From Actinernus sp. WN-2022 (Eukaryota; Cnidaria; Anthozoa; Actiniaria; Actinernidae): DNA of 64,000 nucleotides. Under the pieces are notes generated by a model. That model worked only from the letters and a program-made list of their open reading frames with translations. It was not told the origin of the DNA and did not search any database. The stretch covers positions 1 through 64,000 of the forward strand of contig JAOWCC010000265.1 in NCBI GenBank assembly GCA_030867875.1, in the 5' to 3' direction. Both the position numbers and the translations under genes were made by a program. Shown one piece after another: positions 23,771-36,879 of this stretch. Each line of letters opens with the position of its first letter. Positions within the stretch are counted from its first letter, which is position 1.

Positions 23771-25090
23771 AACGGAGAGATTCCATCTTTGCAGCAAATT
23801 CATAGATTCCTGATCGCGAGCTAATATTAAAAACCTTCAATGGGCCGTAAAATTCTCAAACGGAGAGATTCCATCTTTCCAGCAAATTCGTATATTGCTG
23901 ATCGCGAGCTAATATTAAAAACGTTCAATGTGCCGTAAAATTCTCAAACGGAGAGATTCCATCTTTCCAGCAAATTCATAGATTCCTGCTCGCGAGCTAA
24001 TATTAAAAACGTTCAATGTGCCGTAAAATTCTCAAACGGAGAGATTCCATCTTTCCAGCAAATTAATAGATTCCTGATCGCGAGCTAATATTAAAAACGT
24101 TCAATGGGCCGTAAAATTCTCAAACCGAGAGATTCCATCTTTCCAGAAAATTCATAGATTCCTGATCGCGAGCTAATATTAAAAACGTTCAATGTGCCGT
24201 AAAATTATCAAACGGAGAGATTCCATCTTTCCAGCAAATTCATAGATTCCTGATCGCGAGCTAATATTAAAAACGTTCAATGGGCCGTAAAATTCTCAAA
24301 CGGAGAGATTCCATCTTTCCAGCAAATTCGTATATTCCTGATCGCGAGCTAATATTAAAAACGTTCAATGTGCCGTAAAATTCTCAAACGGAGAGATTCC
24401 ATCTTTCCAGCAAATTCCTAGATTCCTGATCGCGAGCTAATATTAAAAACGTTCAATGTGCCGTAAAATTCTCAAACGGAGAGATTCCATCTTTCCAGCA
24501 AATTCATAGATTTCTGATCGCGAGCTAATATTAAAAACGTTCAATATGCCGTAAAATTCTCAAACGGAGAGATTCCATCTTTCCAGCAAATTCATAGATT
24601 CCTGATCGCGAGCTAATATTAAAAACGTTCAATGGGCCGAAAAATTCCCAAACGGAGAGATTCCATCTTTCCAGCAAATTCATAGATTCCTGACCGGGAG
24701 CTAATATTAAAAACGTTCAATGGGCCGTAAAATTCCCAAACGGAGAGATTCCATCTTTCCAGCAAATTCATAGATTCCTGACCGGGAGCTAATATTAAAA
24801 ACGTTCAATGGGCCGTAAAATTCTCAAACGGAGAGATTCCATCTTTCCAGCAAATTCATAGATTCCTGCTCGTGAGCTAATATTAAAAACGTTCAATGTG
24901 CCGTAAAATTCTCAAACGGAGAGATTCCATCTTTCCAGCAAATTCATAGATTCCTGATCGCGAGCTAATATTAAAAACGTTCAATGTGCCGTAAAATTCT
25001 CAAACGGAGAGATTCCATCTTTCCAGCAAATTAATAGATTCCTGATCGCGAGCTAATATTAAAAACGTTAAATGTGCCGTAAAATTCTCA
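23770..25090 (+). repeat. 15-monomer higher-order repeat, second type, copy 1
   Basis: Marker order: ttgcagc with aaaaccttc, tcgtatattgctg, ctgctcg, taatag, caaaccgagag with ccagaaaatt, aaattatcaaac, tcgtatatt, tcctag, gatttctgatc, caatatgcc, gggccgaaaaattccc, gaccggg twice, ctgctcgtgag, tcatag, taatag. All recur 1,320 bp downstream (gcagc at 23,791 and 25,111; caaaccgaga at 24,121 and 25,441). Confidence 0.87.
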
Positions 25091-26270
25091 AACGGAGAGA
25101 TTCCATCTTTGCAGCAAATTCATAGATTCCTGATCGCGAGCTAATATTAAAAACCTTCAATGGGCCGTAAAATTCTCAAACGGAGAGATTCCATCTTTCC
25201 AGCAAATTCGTATATTGCTGATCGCGAGCTAATATTAAAAACGTTCAATGTGCCGTAAAATTCTCAAACGGAGAGATTCCATCTTTCCAGCAAATTCATA
25301 GATTCCTGCTCGCGAGCTAATATTAAAAACGTTCAATGTGCCGTAAAATTCTCAAACGGAGAGATTCCATCTTTCCAGCAAATTAATAGATTCCTGATCG
25401 CGAGCTAATATTAAAAACGTTCAATGGGCCGTAAAATTCTCAAACCGAGAGATTCCATCTTTCCAGAAAATTCATAGATTCCTGATCGCGAGCTAATATT
25501 AAAAACGTTCAATGTGCCGTAAAATTATCAAACGAGAGATTCCATCTTTCCAGCAAATTCATAGATTCCTGATCGCGAGCTAATATTAAAAACGTTCAAT
25601 GGGCCGTAAAATTCTCAAACGGAGAGATTCCATCTTTCCAGCAAATTCGTATATTCCTGATCGCGAGCTAATATTAAAAACGTTCAATGTGCCGTAAAAT
25701 TCTCAAACGGAGAGATTCCATCTTTCCAGCAAATTCCTAGATTCCTGATCGCGAGCTAATATTAAAAACGTTCAATGTGCCGTAAAATTCTCAAACGGAG
25801 AGATTCCATCTTTCCAGCAAATTCATAGATTTCTGATCGCGAGCTAATATTAAAAACGTTCAATATGCCGTAAAATTCTCAAACGGAGAGATTCCATCTT
25901 TCCAGCAAATTCATAGATTCCTGATCGCGAGCTAATATTAAAAACGTTCAATGGGCCGAAAAATTCCAAACGGAGAGATTCCATCTTTCCAGCAAATTCA
26001 TAGATTCCTGACCGGGAGCTAATATTAAAAACGTTCAATGGGCCGTAAAATTCCCAAACGGAGAGATTCCATCTTTCCAGCAAATTCATAGATTCCTGAC
26101 CGGGAGCTAATATTAAAAACGTTCAATGGGCCGTAAAATTCTCAAACGGAGAGATTCCATCTTTCCAGCAAATTCATAGATTCCTGCTCGTGAGCTAATA
26201 TTAAAAACGTTCAATGTGCCGTAAAATTCTCAAACGGAGAGATTCCATCTTTCCAGCAAATTCATAGATT
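25090..26270 (+). repeat. 15-monomer higher-order repeat, second type, copy 2 (incomplete at its 3' end)
   Basis: Repeats 23,770-25,090 unit by unit and then diverges after the ctgctcgtgag unit near 26,180, where a gatcggg unit follows instead of gatcgcg. One C is missing near 25,967 (gaaaaattccaaac), which leaves one 87-bp monomer and produces a chance reading frame on the minus strand. Confidence 0.83.
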
Positions 26271-29200
26271 CCTGATCGGGAGCTAATATTAAAAACGTTC
26301 AATGGGCCGTAAAATTCTCAAACGGAGAGATTCCATCTTTCCAGCAAATTCGTATATTCCTGATCGCGAGCTAATATTAAAAACGTTCAATGTGCCGTAA
26401 AATTCTCAAACGGAGAGATTCCCTCTTTCCAGCAAATTCCTAGATTCCTGATCGCGAGCTAATATTAAAAACGTTCAATGTGCCGTAAAATTCTCAAACG
26501 GAGAGATTCCATCTTTCCAGCAAATTCATAGATTTCTGATCGCGAGCTAATATTAAAAACGTTCAATATGCCGTAAAATTCTCAAACGGAGAGATTCCAT
26601 CTTTCCAGCAAATTCATAGATTCCTGATCGCGAGCTAATATTAAAAACGTTCAATGGGCCGAAAAATTCCCAAACGGAGAGATTCCATCTTTCCAGCAAA
26701 TTCATAGATTCCTGACCGGGAGCTAATATTAAAAACGTTCAATGGGCCGTAAAATTCCCAAACGGAGAGATTCCATCTTTCCAGCAAATTCATAGATTCC
26801 TGACCGGGAGCTAATATTAAAAACGTTCAATGGGCCGTAAAATTCTCAAACGGAGAGATTCCATCTTTCCAGCAAATTCATAGATTCCTGCTCGTGAGCT
26901 AATATTAAAAACGTTCAATGTGCCGTAAAATTCTCAAACGGAGAGATTCCCTCTTTCCAGCAAATTCATAGATTCCTGATCGGGAGCTAATATTAAAAAC
27001 GTTCAATGGGCCGTAAAATTCTCAAACGGAGAGATTCCATCTTTCCAGCTAATTCATAGATTCCTGATCGCGAGCTAATATTAAAAACGTTCAATGTGCC
27101 GTAAAATTCTCAAACGGAGAGATTCCATCTTTCCAGCAAATTCATAGATTCCTGATCGCGAGCTATTATTAAAAACGTTCAATGTGCCGTAAAATTCTCA
27201 AACGGAGAGATTCCATCTTTCCAGCAAATTAATAGATTCCTGATCGCGAGCTAATATTAAAAACGTTCAATGGCCGTAAAATTCTCAAACGGAGAGATTC
27301 CATCTTTCCAGCAAATTCATAGATTCCTGATCGCGAGCTAATATTAAAAACGTTCAATGGGCCGTAAAATTCTCAAACGGAGAGATTCCATCTTTCCAGC
27401 AAATTCATAGATTCCTGATCGCGAGCTAATATTAAAAACGTTCAATGGGCCGTAAAATTCTCAAACGGAGAGATTCCATCTTTCCAGCAAATTCGTATAT
27501 TCCTGATCGCGAGCTAATATTAAAAACGTTCAATGTGCCGTAAAATTCTCAAACGGAGAGATTCCATCTTTCCAGCAAATTAATAGATTCCTGCTCGCGA
27601 GCTAATATTAAAAACGTTCAATGTGCCGTAAAATTCTAAAACAGAGAGGTTCCATCTTTCCAGCAAATTAATAGATTCCTGATCGCGAGCTAATATTAAA
27701 AACGTTCAATGGGCCGTAAAATTCTCAAACGGAGAGATTCCATCTTTCCAGCAAATTCATAGATTCCTGATCGCGAGCTAATATTAAAAACGTTCAATGT
27801 GCCGTAAAATTCTCAAACGGAGAGATTCCATCTTTCCAGCAAATTAATAGATTCCTGCTCGCGAGCTAATATTAAAAACGTTCAATGTGCCGTAAAATTC
27901 TAAAACAGAGAGGTTCCATCTTTCCAGCAAATTCATAGATTCCTGATCGCGAGCTAATATTAAAAACGTTCAATGGGCCGTAAAATTCTCAAACGGAGAG
28001 ATTCCATCTTTCCAGCAAATTCATAGATTCCTGATCGCGAGCTAATATTAAAAACGTTCAATGGGCCGTAAAATTCTCAAACGGAGAGATTCCATCTTTC
28101 CAGCAAATTAATAGATTCCTGATCGCGAGCTAATATTAAAAACGTTCATTGTGCCGTAAAATTCTCAAACGGAGAGATTCCATCTTTGCAGCAAATTCAT
28201 AGATTCCTGATCGCGAGCTAATATTAAAAACCTTCAATGGGCCGTAAAATTCTCAAACGGAGAGATTCCATCTTTCCAGCAAATTCGTATATTGCTGATC
28301 GCGAGCTAATATTAAAAACGTTCAATGTGCCGTAAAATTCTCAAACGGAGAGATTCCCTCTTTCCAGCAAATTCCTAGATTCCTGATCGCGAGCTAATAT
28401 TAAAAACGTTCAATGTGCCGTAAAATTCTCAAACGGAGAGATTCCATCTTTCCAGCAAATTCATAGATTTCTGATCGCGAGCTAATATTAAAAACGTTCA
28501 ATATGCCGTAAAATTCTCAAACGGAGAGATTCCATCTTTCCAGCAAATTCATAGATTCCTGATCGCGAGCTAATATTAAAAACGTTCAATGGGCCGAAAA
28601 ATTCCCAAACGGAGAGATTCCATCTTTCCAGCAAATTCATAGATTCCTGACCGGGAGCTAATATTAAAAACGTTCAATGGGCCGTAAAATTCCCAAACGG
28701 AGAGATTCCATCTTTCCAGCAAATTCATAGATTCCTGACCGGGAGCTAATATTAAAAACGTTCAATGGGCCGTAAAATTCTCAAACGGAGAGATTCCATC
28801 TTTCCAGCAAATTCATAGATTCCTGCTCGTGAGCTAATATTAAAAACGTTCAATGTGCCGTAAATTCTCAAACGGAGAGATTCCATCTTTCCAGCAAATT
28901 CATAGATTCCTGATCGGGAGCTAATATTAAAAACGTTCAATGGGCCGTAAAATTCTCAAACGGAGAGATTCCATCTTTCCAGCTAATTCATAGATTCCTG
29001 ATCGCGAGCTAATATTAAAAACGTTCAATGTGCCGTAAAATTCTCAAACGGAGAGATTCCATCTTTCCAGCAAATTCATAGATTCCTGATCGCGAGCTAT
29101 TATTAAAAACGTTCAATGTGCCGTAAAATTCTCAAACGGAGAGATTCCATCTTTCCAGCAAATTAATAGATTCCTGATCGCGAGCTAATATTAAAAACGT

Positions 29201-31180
29201 TCAATGGGCCGTAAAATTCTCAAACGGAGAGATTCCATCTTTCCAGCAAATTCATAGATTCCTGATCGCGAGCTAATATTAAAAACGTTCAATGGGCCGT
29301 AAAATTCTCAAACGGAGAGATTCCATCTTTCCAGCAAATTCATAGATTCCTGATCGCGAGCTAATATTAAAAACGTTCAATGGGCCGTAAAATTCTCAAA
29401 CGGAGAGATTCCATCTTTCCAGCAAATTCGTATATTCCTGATCGCGAGCTAATATTAAAAACGTTCAATGTGCCGTAAAATTCTCAAACGGAGAGATTCC
29501 ATCTTTCCAGCAAATTAATAGATTCCTGCTCGCGAGCTAATATTAAAAACGTTCAATGTGCCGTAAAATTCTAAACAGAGAGGTTCCATCTTTCAGCAAA
29601 TTAATAGATTCCTGATCGCGAGCTAATATTAAAAACGTTCAATGGGCCGTAAAATTCTCAAACGGAGAGATTCCATCTTTCCAGCAAATTCATAGATTCC
29701 TGATCGCGAGCTAATATTAAAAACGTTCAATGTGCCGTAAAATTCTCAAACGGAGAGATTCCATCTTTCCAGCAAATTAATAGATTCCTGCTCGCGAGCT
29801 AATATTAAAAACGTTCAATGTGCCGTAAAATTCTAAAACAGAGAGGTTCCATCTTTCCAGCAAATTCATAGATTCCTGATCGCGAGCTAATATTAAAAAC
29901 GTTCAATGGGCCGTAAAATTCTCAAACGGAGAGATTCCATCTTTCCAGCAAATTCATAGATTCCTGATCGCGAGCTAATATTAAAAACGTTCAATGGGCC
30001 GTAAAATTCTCAAACGGAGAGATTCCATCTTTCCAGCAAATTAATAGATTCCTGATCGCGAGCTAATATTAAAAACGTTCAATGTGCCGTAAAATTCTCA
30101 AACGGAGAGATTCCATCTTTGCAGCAAATTCATAGATTCCTGATCGCGAGCTAATATTAAAAACCTTCAATGGGCCGTAAAATTCTCAAACGGAGAGATT
30201 CCATCTTTCCAGCAAATTCGTATATTGCTGATCGCGAGCTAATATTAAAAACGTTCAATGTGCCGTAAAATTCTCAAACGGAGAGATTCCCTCTTTCCAG
30301 CAAATTCCTAGATTCCTGATCGCGAGCTAATATTAAAAACGTTCAATGTGCCGTAAAATTCTCAAACGGAGAGATTCCATCTTTCCAGCAAATTCATAGA
30401 TTTCTGATCGCGAGCTAATATTAAAAACGTTCAATATGCCGTAAAATTCTCAAACGGAGAGATTCCATCTTTCCAGCAAATTCATAGATTCCTGATCGCG
30501 AGCTAATATTAAAAACGTTCAATGGGCCGAAAAATTCCCAAACGGAGAGATTCCATCTTTCCAGCAAATTCATAGATTCCTGACCGGGAGCTAATATTAA
30601 AAACGTTCAATGGGCCGTAAAATTCCCAAACGGAGAGATTCCATCTTTCCAGCAAATTCATAGATTCCTGACCGGGAGCTAATATTAAAAACGTTCAATG
30701 GGCCGTAAAATTCTCAAACGGAGAGATTCCATCTTTCCAGCAAATTCATAGATTCCTGCTCGTGAGCTAATATTAAAAACGTTCAATGTGCCGTAAAATT
30801 CTCAAACGGAGAGATTCCATCTTTCCAGCAAATTCATAGATTCCTGATCGGGAGCTAATATTAAAAACGTTCAATGGGCCGTAAAATTCTCAAACGGAGA
30901 GATTCCATCTTTCCAGCTAATTCATAGATTCCTGATCGCGAGCTAATATTAAAAACGTTCAATGTGCCGTAAAATTCTCAAACGGAGAGATTCCATCTTT
31001 CCAGCAAATTCATAGATTCCTGATCGCGAGCTATTATTAAAAACGTTCAATGTGCCGTAAAATTCTCAAACGGAGAGATTCCATCTTTCCAGCAAATTAA
31101 TAGATTCCTGATCGCGAGCTAATATTAAAAACGTTCAATGGGCCGTAAAATTCTCAAACGGAGAGATTCCATCTTTCCAG
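26262..31180 (+). repeat. 22-monomer higher-order repeat (about 1,934 bp), two and a half copies
   Basis: The rare gattccctctttcc unit lies at 26,421; 28,356; 30,289, and the tccagctaattcatag unit near 27,046; 28,980; 30,915, all 1,933-1,935 bp apart (22 units less one to three bases). Between them the order includes gatttctgatc, caatatgcc, gggccgaaaaa, gaccggg twice, ctgctcgtgag, gagctattatt and two aaaacagagagg units (27,637 and 27,903; 29,573 and 29,833). The third copy stops near 31,180, where a gatcgtgag unit marks a joint. Confidence 0.85.
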
Positions 31181-31189
31181 CAAATTCAT

Positions 31190-32320
31190 AGATTCCTGAT
31201 CGTGAGCTAATATTAAAAACGTTCAATGTGCCGTAAAATTCTCAAACGGAGAGATTCCATCTTTCCAGCAAATTCATAGATTCCTGATCGGGAGCTAATA
31301 TTAAAAACGTTCAATGGGCCGTAAAATTCTCAAACGGAGAGATTCCATCTTTCCAGCAAATTCGTATATTCCTGATCGCGAGCTAATATTAAAAACGTTC
31401 AATGTGCCGTAAAATTCTCAAACGGAGAGATTCCCTCTTTCCAGCAAATTCCTAGATTCCTGATCGCGAGCTAATATTAAAAACGTTCAATGTGCCGTAA
31501 AATTCTCAAACGGAGAGATTCCATCTTTCCAGCAAATTCATAGATTTCTGATCGCGAGCTAATATTAAAAACGTTCAATATGCCGTAAAATTCTCAAACG
31601 GAGAGATTCCATCTTTCCAGCAAATTCATAGATTCCTGATCGCGAGCTAATATTAAAAACGTTCAATGGGCCGAAAAATTCCCAAACGGAGAGATTCCAT
31701 CTTTCCAGCAAATTCATAGATTCCTGACCGGGAGCTAATATTAAAAACGTTCAATGGGCCGTAAAATTCCCAAACGGAGAGATTCCATCTTTCCAGCAAA
31801 TTCATAGATTCCTGACCGGGAGCTAATATTAAAAACGTTCAATGGGCCGTAAAATTCTCAAACGGAGAGATTCCATCTTTCCAGCAAATTCATAGATTCC
31901 TGCTCGTGAGCTAATATTAAAAACGTTCAATGTGCCGTAAAATTCTCAAACGGAGAGATTCCATCTTTCCAGCAAATTCATAGATTCCTGATCGGGAGCT
32001 AATATTAAAAACGTTCAATGGGCCGTAAAATTCTCAAACGGAGAGATTCCATCTTTCCAGCTAATTCATAGATTCCTGATCGCGAGCTAATATTAAAAAC
32101 GTTCAATGTGCCGTAAAATTCTCAAACGGAGAGATTCCATCTTTCCAGCAAATTCATAGATTCCTGATCGCGAGCTATTATTAAAAACGTTCAATGTGCC
32201 GTAAAATTCTCAAACGGAGAGATTCCATCTTTCCAGCAAATTAATAGATTCCTGATCGCGAGCTAATATTAAAAACGTTCAATGGGCCGTAAAATTCTCA
32301 AACGGAGAGATTCCATCTTT
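31190..32320 (+). repeat. Re-entry copy of the first half of the 22-monomer repeat
   Basis: After the joint at about 31,190 the series with gattccctctttcc (31,433), gatttctgatc, caatatgcc and so on starts again, 1,144 bp (exactly 13 units) after its previous start. The 22-monomer rhythm is therefore broken by loss of nine monomers. The same stretch is found again at 36,880-37,870. Confidence 0.78.
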
Positions 32321-34610
32321 CCAGCAAATTCATAGATTCCTGATCGCGAGCTAATATTAAAAACGTTCAATGGGCCGTAAAATTCTCAAACGGAGAGATT
32401 CCATCTTTCCAGCAAATTCATAGATTCCTGATCGCGAGCTAATATTAAAAACGTTCAATGGGCCGTAAAATTCTCAAACGGAGAGATTCCATCTTTCCAG
32501 CAAATTCGTATATTCCTGATCGCGAGCTAATATTAAAAACGTTCAATGTGCCGTAAAATTCTCAAACGGAGAGATTCCATCTTTCCAGCAAATTAATAGA
32601 TTCCTGCTCGCGAGCTAATATTAAAAACGTTCAATGTGCCGTAAAATTCTAAAACAGAGAGGTTCCATCTTTCCAGCAAATTAATAGATTCCTGATCGCG
32701 AGCTAATGTTAAAAACGTTCAATGGGCCGTAAAATTCTCAAACGGAGAGATTCCATCTTTCCAGCAAATTCATAGATTCCTGATCGCGAGCTAATATTAA
32801 AAACGTTCAATGGGCCGTAAAATTCTCAAACGGAGAGATTCCATCTTTCCAGCAAATTAATAGATTCCTGATCGCGAGCTAATATTAAAAACGTTCAATG
32901 TGCCGTAAAATTCTCAAACGGAGAGATTCCATCTTTCCAGCAAATTCATAGATTCCTGATCGCGAGCTAATATTAAAAACCTTCAATGGGCCGTAAAATT
33001 CTCAAACGGAGAGATTCCATCTTTCCAGCAAATTCGTATATTGCTGATCGCGAGCTAATATTAAAAACGTTCAATGTGCCGTAAAATTCTCAAACGGAGA
33101 GATTCCATCTTTCCAGCAAATTCATAGATTCCTGCTCGCGAGCTAATATTAAAAACGTTCAATGTGCCGTAAAATTCTCAAACGGAGAGATTCCATCTTT
33201 CCAGCAAATTAATAGATTCCTGATCGCGAGCTAATATTAAAAACGTTCAATGGGCCGTAAAATTCTCAAACCGAGAGATTCCATCTTTCCAGCAAATTCA
33301 TAGATTCCTGATCGCGAGCTAATATTAAAAACGTTCAATGTGCCGTAAAATTATCAAACGGAGAGATTCCATCTTTCCAGCAAATTCATAGATTCCTGAT
33401 CGCGAGCTAATATTAAAAACGTTCAATGTGCCGTAAAATTCTCAAACGGAGAGATTCCATCTTTCCAGCAAATTAATAGATTCCTGATCGCGAGCTAATA
33501 TTAAAAACGTTCAATGGGCCGTAAAATTCTCAAACGGAGAGATTCCATCTTTCCAGCAAATTCATAGATTCCTGATCGCGAGCTAATATTAAAAACGTTC
33601 AATGGGCCGTAAAATTCTCAAACGGAGAGATTCCATCTTTCCAGCAAATTCGTATATTCCTGATCGCGAGCTAATATTAAAAACGTTCAATGTGCCGTAA
33701 AATTCTCAAACGGAGAGATTCCATCTTTCCAGCAAATTAATAGATTCCTGCTCGCGAGCTAATATTAAAAACGTTCAATGTGCCGTAAAATTCTAAAACA
33801 GAGAGGTTCCATCTTTCCAGCAAATTAATAGATTCCTGATCGCGAGCTAATGTTAAAAACGTTCAATGGGCCGTAAAATTCTCAAACGGAGAGATTCCAT
33901 CTTTCCAGCAAATTCATAGATTCCTGATCGCGAGCTAATATTAAAAACGTTCAATGGGCCGTAAAATTCTCAAACGGAGAGATTCCATCTTTCCAGCAAA
34001 TTAATAGATTCCTGATCGCGAGCTAATATTAAAAACGTTCAATGTGCCGTAAAATTCTCAAACGGAGAGATTCCATCTTTGCAGCAAATTCATAGATTCC
34101 TGATCGCGAGCTAATATTAAAAACCTTCAATGGGCCGTAAAATTCTCAAACGGAGAGATTCCATCTTTCCAGCAAATTCGTATATTGCTGATCGCGAGCT
34201 AATATTAAAAACGTTCAATGTGCCGTAAAATTCTCAAACGGAGAGATTCCATCTTTCCAGCAAATTCATAGATTCCTGCTCGCGAGCTAATATTAAAAAC
34301 GTTCAATGTGCCGTAAAATTCTCAAACGGAGAGATTCCATCTTTCCAGCAAATTAATAGATTCCTGATCGCGAGCTAATATTAAAAACGTTCAATGGGCC
34401 GTAAAATTCTCAAACCGAGAGATTCCATCTTTCCAGCAAATTCATAGATTCCTGATCGCGAGCTAATATTAAAAACGTTCAATGTGCCGTAAAATTATCA
34501 AACGGAGAGATTCCATCTTTCCAGCAAATTCATAGATTCCTGATCGCGAGCTAATATTAAAAACGTTCAATGTGCCGTAAAATTCTCAAACGGAGAGATT
34601 CCATCTTTCC
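32320..34610 (+). repeat. Tandem pair of a 13-monomer higher-order repeat (1,144 bp)
   Basis: Units from about 32,320-33,470 recur at 33,470-34,610. The rare gagctaatgttaaa occurs at 32,703 and 33,847, and the aaaacagagagg unit at 32,650 and 33,793; caaaccgagag and aaattatcaaac units also recur. The copies differ in one ttgcagc or ttccagc unit (34,081 against about 32,937), so they have begun to diverge or were partly converted. Confidence 0.83.
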
Positions 34611-35740
34611 AGCAAATTAATAGATTCCTGCTCGCGAGCTAATATTAAAAACGTTCAATGGGCCGTAACATTCCCAAACGGAGAGATTCCATCTTTCCAG
34701 CAAATTCATAGATTCCTGACCGGGAGCTAATATTAAAAACGTTCAATGGGCCGTAAAATTCTCAAACGGAGAGATTCCATCTTTCCAGCCAATTCATAGA
34801 TTCCTGCTCGTGAGCTAATATTAAAAACGTTCAATGTGCCGTAAAATTCTCAAACGGAGAGATTCCATCTTTCCAGCAAATTCATAGATTCCTGATCGGG
34901 AGCTAATATTAAAAACGTTCAATGGGCCGTAAAATTCTCAAACGGAGAGATTCCATCTTTCCAGCAAATTCATAGATTCCTGATCGCGAGCTAATATTAA
35001 AAACGTTCAATGTGCCGTAAAATTCTCAAACGGAGAGATTCCATCTTTCCAGCAAATTCATAGATTCCTGATCGCGAGCTATTATTAAAAACGTTCAATG
35101 TGCCGTAAAATTCTCAAACGGAGAGATTCCATCTTTCCAGCAAATTAATAGATTCCTGATCGCGAGCTAATATTAAAAACGTTCAATGGGCCGTAAAATT
35201 CTCAAACGGAGAGATTCCATCTTTCCAGCAAATTCATAGATTCCTGATCGCGAGCTAATATTAAAAACGTTCAATGGGCCGTAAAATTCTCAAACGGAGA
35301 GATTCCATCTTTCCAGCAAATTCATAGATTCCTGATCGCGAGCTAATATTAAAAACGTTCAATGGGCCGTAAAATTCTCAAACGGAGAGATTCCATCTTT
35401 CCAGCAAATTCGTATATTCCTGATCGCGAGCTAATATTAAAAACGTTCAATGTGCCGTAAAATTCTCAAACGGAGAGATTCCATCTTTCCAGCAAATTAA
35501 TAGATTCCTGCTCGCGAGCTAATATTAAAAACGTTGAATGTGCCGTAAAATTCTAAAACAGAGAGGTTCCATCTTTCCAGCAAATTAATAGATTCCTGAT
35601 CGCCAGCTAATATTAAAAACGTTCAATGGGCCGTAAAATTCTCAAACGGAGAGATTCCATCTTTCCAGCAAATTCATAGATTCCTGATCGCGAGCTAATA
35701 TTAAAAACGTTCAATGTGCCGTAAAATTCTCAAACGGAGA
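33500..35740 (+). repeat. Copy 1 of a 2.2-kb block duplicated at an offset of about 4,486 bp (51 monomers)
   Basis: Shared markers with 37,985-40,225: the gggccgtaacattccc unit (34,665 and 39,151), the gatcgccagc unit (35,601 and 40,087), aaaacagagagg (33,793 and 38,280) and ttgcagc. The offset is 4,486-4,487, one or two bases short of 51 units, explained by single-base losses near 37,672 and 38,188. It overlaps the second 13-mer copy, so the 13-mer event and this duplication are nested. Confidence 0.82.
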
Positions 35741-36700
35741 GATTCCATCTTTCCAGCAAATTCCTAGATTCCTGATCGCGAGCTAATATTAAAAACGTTC
35801 AATGTGCCGTAAAATTCTCAAACGGAGAGATTCCATCTTTCCAGCAAATTCATAGATTTCTGATCGCGAGCTAATATTAAAAACGTTCAATATGCCGTAA
35901 AATTCTCAAACGGAGAGATTCCATCTTTCCAGCAAATTCATAGATTCCTGATCGCGAGCTAATATTAAAAACGTTCAATGGGCCGAAAAATTCCCAAACG
36001 GAGAGATTCCATCTTTCCAGCAAATTCATAGATTCCTGACCGGGAGCTAATATTAAAAACGTTCAATGGGCCGTAAAATTCCCAAACGGAGAGATTCCAT
36101 CTTTCCAGCAAATTCATAGATTCCTGACCGGGAGCTAATATTAAAAACGTTCAATGGGCCGTAAAATTCTCAAACGGAGAGATTCCATCTTTCCAGCAAA
36201 TTCATAGATTCCTGCTCGTGAGCTAATATTAAAAACGTTCAATGTGCCGTAAAATTCTCAAACGGAGAGATTCCATCTTTCCAGCAAATTCATAGATTCC
36301 TGATCGCGAGCTAATATTAAAAACGTTCAATGTGCCGTAAAATTCTCAAACGGAGAGATTCCATCTTTCCAGCAAATTAATAGATTCCTGATCGCGAGCT
36401 AATATTAAAAACGTTAAATGTGCCGTAAAATTCTCAAACGGAGAGATTCCATCTTTGCAGCAAATTCATAGATTCCTGATCGCGAGCTAATATTAAAAAC
36501 CTTCAATGGGCCGTAAAATTCTCAAACGGAGAGATTCCATCTTTCCAGCAAATTCGTATATTGCTGATCGCGAGCTAATATTAAAAACGTTCAATGTGCC
36601 GTAAAATTCTCAAACGGAGAGATTCCATCTTTCCAGCAAATTCATAGATTCCTGCTCGCGAGCTAATATTAAAAACGTTCAATGTGCCGTAAAATTCTCA
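35740..36700 (+). repeat. Distant copy of part of the second 15-monomer repeat
   Basis: The order tcctag, gatttctgatc, caatatgcc, gggccgaaaaattccc, gaccggg twice, ctgctcgtgag, tcatag, taatag with the rare acgttaaatg, then ttgcagc, matches about 24,400-25,350. The acgttaaatg variant is at 25,070 and 36,416, and gcagc at 25,111 and 36,457, both 11,346 bp apart (129 units less six bases). Confidence 0.8.
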
Positions 36701-36879
36701 AACGGAGAGATTCCATCTTTCCAGCAAATTCATAGATTCCTGCTCGCGAGCTAATATTAAAAACGTTCAATGTGCCGTAAAATTCTCAAACGGAGAGATT
36801 CCATCTTTCCAGCAAATTCATAGATTCCTGACCGGGAGCTAATATTAAAAACGTTCAATGTGCCGTAAAATTCTCAAAC

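Noticed and set aside
25850..26089. 79-codon minus-strand reading frame
   Set aside because: Opened by a missing C near 25,967 (gaaaaattccaaac), which makes an 87-bp unit. It begins with ATG, but all of it is satellite, and the sister copies 1,320 bp upstream and downstream in the HOR series lack the frame.
28752..28940. 62-codon minus-strand reading frame of the same type
   Set aside because: Opened by a one-A loss near 28,862; the homologous units in the other 22-mer copies do not keep the frame, so there is no sign of selection on a protein.
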